From positions 1 to 14,603 of the forward strand of contig CAXTMS010000075.1 in the NCBI GenBank assembly GCA_964245345.1: a stretch of 14,603 nucleotides of DNA, in the 5' to 3' direction. The notes under the pieces are model-generated. The model was not told the origin of the DNA and searched no databases. It saw nothing but the letters and a program-made list of their open reading frames with translations. A program made the translations under genes and the position numbers. The first letter of the stretch is position 1. Each line of letters starts with the position of its first letter. The stretch comes from Lichenicola sp964245345 (lineage in GTDB: Bacteria > Pseudomonadota > Alphaproteobacteria > Acetobacterales > Acetobacteraceae). This document shows positions 1-5,310 of this stretch, piece by piece.

Positions 1-83
1 GTGTAGCCGGGCGGCGGCGGGGGCGCCTCCACGATGCAGCCGGCGAGCGGCACGAGCAGGAGCACGAGGAACAGCGGGCGCAT
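1..83 (-). CDS. Lipoprotein, 5' part only (cut by window edge)
   Basis: The reading frame starts at an ATG at 83 and runs off the left edge without a stop, giving 27 complete residues. It begins M-R-P-L-F, followed by a Leu/Val-rich hydrophobic stretch, and ends in the lipobox L-A-G-C with Cys at residue 16. A proline-rich linker follows. This is a textbook lipoprotein signal peptide, so the product should be lipidated at that Cys and membrane-anchored in the envelope; its function cannot be told from this fragment. An in-frame ATG at 92 would add three residues. The ATG at 83 is preferred because an AGG (93-95) lies 9 bases upstream, whereas it would abut the ATG at 92. The gene follows the EF-hand gene on the same strand after a 72-base gap and may be the last visible member of that group of exported proteins. 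Confidence 0.75.
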   Translation of the reverse strand, partial: MRPLFLVLLLVPLAGCIVEAPPPPPGY

Positions 84-155
84 GGCAATCATCCTGCCGG
101 AGTGGAAAAAGGGAACGTGGTCGTAGGGACATGACGCAGCGACATGCGGCCAGGC

Positions 156-518
156 TTATTGGCCGGACGCGTCGGATGGCGGCCCGGGCTGCCGCGCCGC
201 GTGCCGTGCCTGCCGGAACTGCCGGATGTCCGACAGGGTGACGTAGCCCTTGTGGTCCGCGTCGATGGCAGCGAAGTTCCGCACGACCCGTCGCATTCCG
301 GCCGCCTGCGCCTCGGCCATGGTGAGATGGCCGTCATGGGCCGTGTCTGCGGCGTCGAAGCGCTGGCGCAGCGTGGCGCGTCCGGTCCCGGCGGCAGGCG
401 ACGGAGCCGGTGCCGCGGCGGGCGGAGCGTCCGAAGGCTTGGCATCCTGGGCTTGCGCGCGTGCTGCCAGCGGCGACAGCAGCACGACGGCTGACACGAT
501 GGCGGCGATCCTGTTCAT
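156..518 (-). CDS. Secreted EF-hand domain protein
   Basis: The predicted product has 120 residues. Residues 1-21 form a signal peptide (M-N-R-I, a hydrophobic core, then a likely cut after A-R-A). A Pro/Ala-rich linker runs to about residue 46, followed by a pair of EF-hands. Loop 1 is D58-E69, with D at position 1, D5, G6 and E12 but Ala at position 3. Loop 2 is D86-D97, with D1, D3 and G6, but Lys at position 5 and Asp rather than Glu at position 12. Calcium or another divalent cation is the expected ligand, though both loops depart from consensus and affinity may be low. The ATG at 518 is chosen over an in-frame upstream ATG at 557 because the signal peptide begins there; a weak GAGAA lies 6 bases upstream. 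It sits downstream of another small exported EF-loop protein and an ECF sigma operon on the same strand, suggesting a shared envelope or cation-related role (inference). Confidence 0.85.
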   Translation of the reverse strand: MNRIAAIVSAVVLLSPLAARAQAQDAKPSDAPPAAAPAPSPAAGTGRATLRQRFDAADTAHDGHLTMAEAQAAGMRRVVRNFAAIDADHKGYVTLSDIRQFRQARHAARQPGPPSDASGQ

Positions 519-568
519 GCGGTGTTCTCGTTCGATGATGGCTGGACGTCGTCGCATTGGACAATTAC

Positions 569-901
569 CTAGCGGGGCACGACGCCGGGCTGCGCGACGT
601 CGTTGTGCTTGTCGGTGTGGATCTGCCTGGACAGGGCGGTCTCGCGCCGGTTCAGGTTGCGCTGCTCTTGCCCGGTTAGGTGGCCGTTCGCCGACAGGTC
701 GGCACGGCGCGCGGCGTTAATGCGGGCTTCGCGGTTTTCCAGATGCGCGGCACCGCCGGCGGTGATCTGGCCGCTGCCGATGCCCTGGCTGATCCGGCCC
801 TGCTGCCTCGCCTCCCGGTCGCGCACCTCCTGGGCGGAGGCGGTCAGCGGGGCCAGCAGCGCCAGCACGGCGAGAAGGGCATGTTGGGTGTTGCGCGTCA
901 T
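569..901 (-). CDS. Small secreted protein with one EF-type loop
   Basis: The product has 110 residues, with a clear signal peptide (1-23, cut after T-A-S-A before Gln). The mature part is short, charged and probably helical. It has the pattern Q-x-x-R-I-x-x-G-I-x-x-G-x-I-T at 34-47, then E-N-R-E-A-R-I-N, then D68-L-S-A-N-G-H-L-T-G-Q-E79, which fits an EF-hand calcium loop (D1, S3, N5, G6, T9, E12). I recognise the overall pattern from small hypothetical periplasmic proteins of proteobacteria whose role is not known to me. The start is supported by a strong GAGGAAG 9 bases upstream. It lies 50 bases before the EF-hand gene and 79 bases after the metal-sensor-like gene, so it could be read from the sigma operon or from its own promoter in the 79-base gap. 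Confidence 0.85.
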   Translation of the reverse strand: MTRNTQHALLAVLALLAPLTASAQEVRDREARQQGRISQGIGSGQITAGGAAHLENREARINAARRADLSANGHLTGQEQRNLNRRETALSRQIHTDKHNDVAQPGVVPR

Positions 902-910
902 GGGCGTTCG

Positions 911-917
911 CTTCCTC
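911..917 (-). promoter_or_regulatory. Strong ribosome binding site (GAGGAAG)
   Basis: On the minus strand GAGGAAG precedes the ATG at 901 by 9 bases. It is among the best Shine-Dalgarno matches in the window and fixes the start of the small EF-loop protein. Confidence 0.7.
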
Positions 918-928
918 AGGATATCCTG
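917..928. promoter_or_regulatory. 12-bp perfect palindrome upstream of small exported-protein gene
   Basis: CAGGATATCCTG is fully self-complementary and abuts the ribosome binding site of the 569-901 gene, in the only sizeable gap between the sigma operon and the exported-protein genes. A dimeric regulator could bind here, but a palindrome of this length can occur by chance. No convincing -35/-10 pair was seen in the gap. Confidence 0.25.
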
Positions 929-980
929 CCTGCTTCAACGGCGCCGGCCGCACGATCCGTCGCGGAAATGCGCCAAGCGG

Positions 981-1508
981 CTAACGGTCCACTGCGGCAC
1001 CTGTGGGGGCACCCGGGGCGGCAGCCGGGCCCGGCCTCGGGTTTTCCTGGGCCGGGTGGCGCAAAGGGCCGCCCCGAGACAAGCCTTCGGCCAGAACGGC
1101 GCGCTCAACCGCCGGAAGTCCGGCAGCAAACAAGACGGCCGCCGCTTCCAGCCGGGCGCGCAGCTGGAGGTCGGCGTCGCGCGCCTGCTGCAGGGCCGCT
1201 GCCGCGGCGCCGGCGTCGAAACGCGGCTGCACGAACAGCAGGGCTGCCGTCTGCCGGTCGCGTCGCGCCTCCTCCAGCAGGTCGTGGCTGTCGCGCAGCG
1301 TTTGCGCCATCAGCTGCCTGAAGCGCCGGCGGTCCGGCAACGGCAGGCCATGGCCGGCGGCACGGATCGGGCGCTGCAACAGCGCCGCAGGGAGCTGGCG
1401 TGGCTCCTGCCGCAGCAGCACGGCCAGGCCGCCGATGACCGCGCCAGCCAGGAACACGTTCACCAGCAGCGACCCGGCGAGCAGGACCCGGAAACGGCGT
1501 CCCGTCAC
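981..1508 (-). CDS. Periplasmic heavy-metal-sensor-like protein (Metal_resist/CnrR-ZraP type)
   Basis: The product has 175 residues from a GTG start at 1508. This GTG overlaps the stop of the preceding gene as GTGA, which is why it is chosen over longer in-frame starts. Residues 8-32 are a single transmembrane helix after a short basic N terminus, so the rest should be periplasmic. Residues about 55-145 are helical and Arg/Ala/Leu-rich, with the layout of the Metal_resist family (periplasmic sensors such as CnrR and ZraP-like proteins). The end is Pro/Ala-rich and probably disordered. There is no His- or Cys-rich metal site, so true metal binding is unproven. As third gene after an ECF sigma factor and a one-TM putative anti-sigma factor, with 4-base overlaps, it likely senses an envelope signal and feeds into release of the sigma factor, by analogy with CnrYXH; that step is inference. 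Confidence 0.75.
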   Translation of the reverse strand: MTGRRFRVLLAGSLLVNVFLAGAVIGGLAVLLRQEPRQLPAALLQRPIRAAGHGLPLPDRRRFRQLMAQTLRDSHDLLEEARRDRQTAALLFVQPRFDAGAAAAALQQARDADLQLRARLEAAAVLFAAGLPAVERAVLAEGLSRGGPLRHPAQENPRPGPAAAPGAPTGAAVDR

Positions 1509-1933
1509 AGCGATCCGTCCGAAGGCGGCTGCTCCGGCAGGTCGAGCGGCGCCCCCAGCACGCTCGGCCCGGACCACCACCCGGCGGTCCCGTCCGGCGC
1601 CGGCGCCTGCGTCATTGCCAGGCCGGCGCCGGCGGCCACGCCGCAGGCCAGGGTGGCAGCGGCGCACAGGCTGGAGAACCAGAGCCGCATGCGCTGCACC
1701 CGCGCGGCCCGGCTGGTGACGGCGGCGGCGATGCAGGCCGACAACGCCGCAGGGGGCTCCGGCACCCGCCAGCCGGACAGCGCCCGGTCCAGCCGCGCCG
1801 CCTCGGCCAGCACGGTTTGGGCGGTCGGAAGGGTCCGGAGCACGGTTCGGGCGGCCTCGCGTTCAACCGCCGGCCACCGTCGCAGGTCGCCGCCATAGGC
1901 GCCGGCAAGAACTGCGAAGCGTTCAAGCGTCAT
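1505..1933 (-). CDS. Putative anti-sigma factor, one transmembrane helix
   Basis: The product has 142 residues. Its ATG at 1933 overlaps the sigma factor stop (ATGA), and its own stop overlaps the next GTG start (GTGA), so the three genes form one translationally coupled unit. Residues 1-80 are a cytoplasmic part starting with the pattern E-R-F-x-x-L-A-G-A-Y-G-G-D-L-R-R-W-P, which I recall from short alphaproteobacterial proteins encoded next to ECF sigma genes. Residues about 84-107 form one transmembrane helix, followed by a short periplasmic tail of about 35 residues. There is no H-x3-C-x2-C zinc anti-sigma motif. The role is assigned from gene position, topology and size, not from a recognised anti-sigma domain. 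It would hold the sigma factor at the membrane until the periplasmic partner signals. Confidence 0.7.
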   Translation of the reverse strand: MTLERFAVLAGAYGGDLRRWPAVEREAARTVLRTLPTAQTVLAEAARLDRALSGWRVPEPPAALSACIAAAVTSRAARVQRMRLWFSSLCAAATLACGVAAGAGLAMTQAPAPDGTAGWWSGPSVLGAPLDLPEQPPSDGSL

Positions 1934-2496
1934 GATGCTACTCCTTCGAGCATGCCGCGCAGCGCGCGACGCGCCCGGGACAGGAGGCTTTCCAAGGCTT
2001 CGACGCTGATGCCCATGATCCCGGCGATCTCGATGTTGGACAGGTCCTGGTAGGCGTGCAGCACCAGTGCCTCCTTCTGCCGAACCGGAAGCCGGGCGAT
2101 GGCGTCCTGCACCGTGCGGGCGGTCTCGTCGCGCAGAAGGCCATGGTCGGCCGGGAGCGCCGGATCGACCTGTTCCGGCAGGACGTCCACCGTGGCCTCG
2201 CGTCGCCGGCGCAGACGGTCGGTGCACAGGTTGAGCACCACCCGGTGCAGCCAGGTGTCGAACCGGGCTTCTCCGCTGCGCCAGCTGGCCGCCTGGCGCC
2301 AGACACGGAGAAAGGCGTCCTGTGCCACGTCGTCCGCCTCGCCGGGATCACGCAGCAGGCGCGCGGCCAGTCCGTGGATGCGCGGCAGCTTGCGCGCGAC
2401 CAGCAGGCGGAACGCCGCCTCCTCGCCGCCGCCGATGCGGGCGAGCAGCTCGGCGTCCGGATCGCGTCCCGGAACGGCAGCACGCAGGTCGTCCAT
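1930..2496 (-). CDS. ECF-family RNA polymerase sigma factor
   Basis: The product has 188 residues, a normal length for an ECF sigma factor. Region 2 spans about 25-97 and includes the core-binding and -10-reading segment D-P-G-E-A-D-D-V-A-Q-D-A-F-L-R-V-W. A short linker follows. Region 4 spans about 130-182 and carries a helix-turn-helix (Q-D-L-S-N-I-E-I-A-G-I-M-G-I-S then E-S-L-L-S-R-A-R-R-A-L-R) that would read the -35 element. The ATG at 2496 is the first possible start, because an in-frame TGA lies one codon upstream; the ribosome site there is weak. It is the first gene of a coupled sigma / putative anti-sigma / periplasmic sensor operon. ECF factors usually drive their own operon, but I found no convincing -35/-10 pair in the 152 bases upstream. 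Its stimulus cannot be read from sequence. Confidence 0.93.
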   Translation of the reverse strand: MDDLRAAVPGRDPDAELLARIGGGEEAAFRLLVARKLPRIHGLAARLLRDPGEADDVAQDAFLRVWRQAASWRSGEARFDTWLHRVVLNLCTDRLRRRREATVDVLPEQVDPALPADHGLLRDETARTVQDAIARLPVRQKEALVLHAYQDLSNIEIAGIMGISVEALESLLSRARRALRGMLEGVAS

Positions 2497-2585
2497 CGCT
2501 CAGGCGCCCGCACTGCCCCGGAAGCCGATCGGGTTCCGCCATGCGGTGCGCCGGTCCATGATCTCGCCGCTCCCCAGCCGTGTCC

Positions 2586-2604
2586 CACCGGAACCGTGCC
2601 GGTG
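2586..2604 (-). terminator. Possible hairpin after the NAD regulator gene
   Basis: CACCGG and CCGGTG form a 6-bp stem with a 7-base loop, 45 bases past the stop of the NAD regulator gene, in the 152-base gap (2497-2648) before the sigma gene. There is no T-run, so it may be a weak terminator, part of the sigma gene leader, or a protein site. I see no other clear signal in that gap. Confidence 0.3.
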
Positions 2605-2648
2605 CGCTCGATCCCTTCAACGCTGCAGGCCGGCGGTTCCGTCGCCGG

Positions 2649-3560
2649 TCAGGTCCAGGCGGACGGCATCCTGGGCAGCTTGGAGCCGGCAACGGCGCGG
2701 GCTTCCACCACCTCGCGCCGGAAGCGGAACAGCTTGGCCGGGCGGCCGGGACCGGCGGTGCTGATGGCGCCGGTGTCCTCGATCAGCGCCTGCTGCTCGA
2801 TCAGGCGTCGGAAGTTGGGCTTGTGCAGCCGCACGCCGGACACCGCCTCCACCGTCTGCTGCAGCTGCAGCAGGGTGAAGCTTTCCGGCATCAGCTCGAA
2901 GAACACCGGGCGGTACTTGAGCGTGGTGCGCAGCCGGGCGATGCCGGTGGCGAGGATGCGTCGGTGGTCGCGCGGCATCGCCCGGCCGCTGCCGCTGAAC
3001 CGGGCCGGGTCGGCCCCGGGCGACGCCTCGGCCACCAGGCCCGCCTCGTAGAGCAGCTCGTAGCGCTGCAGCACCAGCTCGTCGTTCCAGGAGGCGAGGC
3101 CGAAGTTGATCGCCAGGCGCTGCCGGCGCAGCGCCGCGGCGGGCTCCGGCACCAGGCCGGACCAGGCGGATAGTTGGTCGGCCAGGTATCTGGTGGCGCG
3201 TCGGCCGTTCTCGTGGCGCTGGTCCTCCCAGGGGAAGTATCGGTACCAGCTGGACCAGCCGGTTTCCTCCGGGATCAGGCGTGTCAGGGCCAGGTAGGAG
3301 ATGGAGATGGCTCGGGTGGCGTCCGCGGCGCGGTCGCGGTCGGCAAAGGTGTAGAGCTGCTCGACATGGCCCAGCGGATGGCCGGTGGTCCGTTCCACCC
3401 AGGCGCGCATGCCGGCCTGGAGCGAGCGGTGCCCATGCACGAACGGACCGGCCGGCAGGGTGCCGGCATCGTCCAGGGTGAGCACGTGCGGCACGCCGTC
3501 GCGCACCGCCACCAGCACCGCGATCAGGTCCGCCTGGACCGCCGCGTCGCCGTCGTTCAC
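2649..3560 (-). CDS. nadQ: NAD metabolism regulator (NadQ/NrtR-like: degenerate Nudix + winged helix)
   Basis: The product has 303 residues and starts at a GTG that overlaps the preceding stop (GTGA). Residues about 8-115 are a Nudix-fold domain. The stretch at 36-63 aligns with the Nudix box but lacks its catalytic Glu pattern (A-W-V-E-R-T-T-G replaces R-E-x-x-E-E-x-G), so it should bind a ligand without hydrolysing it. The stretch S-W-Y-R-Y-F-P-W-E-D (104-113) and Q-R-Y-E-L-L-Y-E-A-G-L-V are family hallmarks. Residues about 208-285 are the C-terminal winged helix (K-Y-R-P-V-F-F-E-L-M-P, S-F-T-L-L-Q-L-Q, H-K-P-N-F-R-R-L, G-R-P-A-K-L-F-R-F). Related alphaproteobacterial regulators repress NAD biosynthesis genes and respond to NAD-related nucleotides. 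No NAD gene is visible here; instead it is the last gene of the bacteriophytochrome operon. The family is clear; the exact symbol is less so. Confidence 0.85.
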   Translation of the reverse strand: MNDGDAAVQADLIAVLVAVRDGVPHVLTLDDAGTLPAGPFVHGHRSLQAGMRAWVERTTGHPLGHVEQLYTFADRDRAADATRAISISYLALTRLIPEETGWSSWYRYFPWEDQRHENGRRATRYLADQLSAWSGLVPEPAAALRRQRLAINFGLASWNDELVLQRYELLYEAGLVAEASPGADPARFSGSGRAMPRDHRRILATGIARLRTTLKYRPVFFELMPESFTLLQLQQTVEAVSGVRLHKPNFRRLIEQQALIEDTGAISTAGPGRPAKLFRFRREVVEARAVAGSKLPRMPSAWT

Positions 3561-4822
3561 GCGGCCCCGAGGGCCTGCCGGTCGGCGACGCGCTCGTCGG
3601 CCGCGGGCATCGACAGCCGCACCCGCACGCCCTCGCCGAGGCAGCTGTCGATCGCGGCCTGGCCGCCGGACTGCACCGCGAAGCCGTACACCTGCGCCAG
3701 GCCCAGCCCGGTGCCCTGGCCGGCGCCCTGCCCGCCGGTCTTGGTGGTGAAGAACGGCTCGAACGCGTGTTCCAGCGTGTCGGGATCCATGCCGGGGCCG
3801 TTGTCGGTGGCGGACAGCTCCACCATGCCGTCGCCGAGGTCGCGCGTGGACAGGGTGAAGCGGGCGCCGAGGCGGCCGGCGGCGGCGTCGCGGGCGTTGG
3901 AGGCGAGGTTGAGCAGCACGCGCTCCAGCTGCTCGCGGTCGACCAGCACCGGCGGAAGAAGCGGGTCGGTGTCGATGCCGAGCGCGATCGCCTCGCCGAG
4001 CGTCAGGCGGAGCAGCGGCTCCAGCTCGGCGATCACCGCCTGCAGCCGAAGCAGCCGCGGCGCCAACGGGCGACGGCGGGCAAAGGCGAGCAGGCCCTCG
4101 ACCATGCGCTCGCCGAGCCGGGCCGCCTCGGTGGCGGTGGCCAGCGGCCCGGCCAGCCGCGGGTCCGGATCCTTGCCGAGGCGCCGGCCCAGCACCTCCA
4201 GGCTGCCGAACAGGGCGGTCAGGATGTTGTTGAAGTCGTGCGCGACGCTGCCGGTCATGCGGCCAAGCGCCTGGAGGCGTTCCGCCTGCACCAGCGCCGC
4301 TTCCGCCTGCTCGCGCGCGGCGATCTGGTCCAGCAGCTGGCGGTTGGCCTCGGCATACTGCGCGGTGCGCTCGGCGACCGTGGCTTCCAGCGACGCGTTC
4401 AGCTCGGCCAGGCGCCGCACCCCGTCGGCGTTGTTGATCGCGTAGCGTATGGTGCGCTCCAGCAGCGCGCGGTCGAACTCGCCCTTGACCAGGAAGTCGT
4501 TGGCGCCGGCTTCCGCCGCCTCGCGCTCCACCCCGTTGGACGCGGTCAGCATCACGATCGGCCGGGTGACGCCGTCGGCGCGCGCGTTCCGCACCAGGTC
4601 GAGGCCTGACTCGCCGCGCAGCCGGTAGTCGATCAGGTAGCAGTCATGGACGCCCGTTCGCATGTCGGCGCGGCCGGCGGCGGCATCGCTGGTGTGGGTG
4701 ACGACGTAGCCGGCACCGTTGTCGCGGCGCGGCCCGAGCATGGCGCGCAGGGTGAGAAAGGCCGCGTCGCTGTCGTCGATCATCAGGATGCGGATCGACG
4801 CGGGCCCGGCGGGCTCGCTCAT
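3557..4822 (-). CDS. Receiver-histidine kinase hybrid (REC first, kinase second)
   Basis: The product has 421 residues; the ATG at 4822 overlaps the preceding response regulator stop (ATGA). Residues 10-130 are a receiver domain with acidic D16/D17, phospho-acceptor D65 (Y-L-I-D-Y-R-L), T93 and K113. A helical, probably coiled-coil linker (134-185) follows. Next come HisKA with the phosphorylated His H195 (S-V-A-H-D-F-N-N-I-L) and the HATPase domain: N309 (N box), D-N-G-P-G-M at 340-345, F-E-P-F-F-T-T-K, and G-T-G-L-G-L at 370-375. There is no transmembrane segment or sensory domain, so it is a cytoplasmic kinase governed by phosphorylation of its own receiver. Coming after bphP and a single-domain regulator, it likely receives phosphate from the phytochrome kinase and passes it on or takes it back. 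It has no DNA-binding output. Its stop overlaps the NAD regulator start. Confidence 0.92.
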   Translation of the reverse strand: MSEPAGPASIRILMIDDSDAAFLTLRAMLGPRRDNGAGYVVTHTSDAAAGRADMRTGVHDCYLIDYRLRGESGLDLVRNARADGVTRPIVMLTASNGVEREAAEAGANDFLVKGEFDRALLERTIRYAINNADGVRRLAELNASLEATVAERTAQYAEANRQLLDQIAAREQAEAALVQAERLQALGRMTGSVAHDFNNILTALFGSLEVLGRRLGKDPDPRLAGPLATATEAARLGERMVEGLLAFARRRPLAPRLLRLQAVIAELEPLLRLTLGEAIALGIDTDPLLPPVLVDREQLERVLLNLASNARDAAAGRLGARFTLSTRDLGDGMVELSATDNGPGMDPDTLEHAFEPFFTTKTGGQGAGQGTGLGLAQVYGFAVQSGGQAAIDSCLGEGVRVRLSMPAADERVADRQALGAA

Positions 4823-5310
4823 GGCAGCCAGCCGTGGATGTCGGTGGGCAGGCGGCGCGGCAGCCGGGCCGCCTTGAGCCAGAACCCCACCAGCCCGCGC
4901 AGGTGCCCCACCAGCTCGTCGAAGTCGCCGACCTTGACCAGGTAGGCGTTGGCGCCGGACGCGTAGGCCCTGTCGATGTGGTGCGGCTGGTCGGAGGAGG
5001 AGAACACGATGGTCGGCACCGCGTGCAGCGCCGGGCTGGCGCGTATGGCGCGAAGCGCCTCGATGCCGCCCAGGCGCGGCATGTGCAGGTCGACCAGCAC
5101 CAGGTCGGGCCAGGGCGAGGCCTGCTCGTCTGCGTGCGGCTCGCGCCGTTCCAGGTAGTCGAGCAGCTCCTGGCCGTCGCCGACGAAGCGCAGCTCGGCG
5201 TCGAGGCCGGCGGTGCGGAACACCCGCCTCAGCACGAAGCGGTGCAGCTCGTCGTCCTCCGCCACCAGGATGGTGGGAAGCCGCGCGCTCCCTTCCGGAG
5301 CCAGGCTCAC
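4819..5310 (-). CDS. Single-domain response regulator (Rcp1-like, phytochrome partner)
   Basis: The product has 163 residues from a GTG start overlapping the bphP stop (GTGA). It is one CheY-like receiver: acidic E18/D19/D20, phospho-acceptor D74 in V-L-V-D-L-H-M-P, S104-S106 at the switch Ser/Thr position, and K126 in Y-L-V-K. The C-terminal helix ends in F-W-L-K-A-A-R-L-P, as in Rcp1-type regulators encoded after bacteriophytochromes. There is no output domain, so it acts through protein contact or as a phosphate shuttle. Position and family make it the direct phosphate acceptor of BphP; the downstream receiver-kinase could be a next step in a relay (inference). Confidence 0.93.
   Translation of the reverse strand: MSLAPEGSARLPTILVAEDDELHRFVLRRVFRTAGLDAELRFVGDGQELLDYLERREPHADEQASPWPDLVLVDLHMPRLGGIEALRAIRASPALHAVPTIVFSSSDQPHHIDRAYASGANAYLVKVGDFDELVGHLRGLVGFWLKAARLPRRLPTDIHGWLP

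Noticed and set aside
128..146. Direct repeat GACATG spaced 13 bases apart upstream of the lipoprotein gene
   Set aside because: Only two 6-bp copies, with no promoter nearby; too short to support a claim.
147..165. Small hairpin CGGCC-N9-GGCCG around the EF-hand gene stop codon
   Set aside because: A 5-bp stem with no T-run in a very GC-rich sequence is expected by chance.
2509..2640. GGAACC sequences (minus strand) upstream of the sigma gene, as ECF -35 elements
   Set aside because: The one near 2640 has CGTT only 13 bases after GGAAC, too short for the usual 16-17. The one near 2537 has no matching -10.
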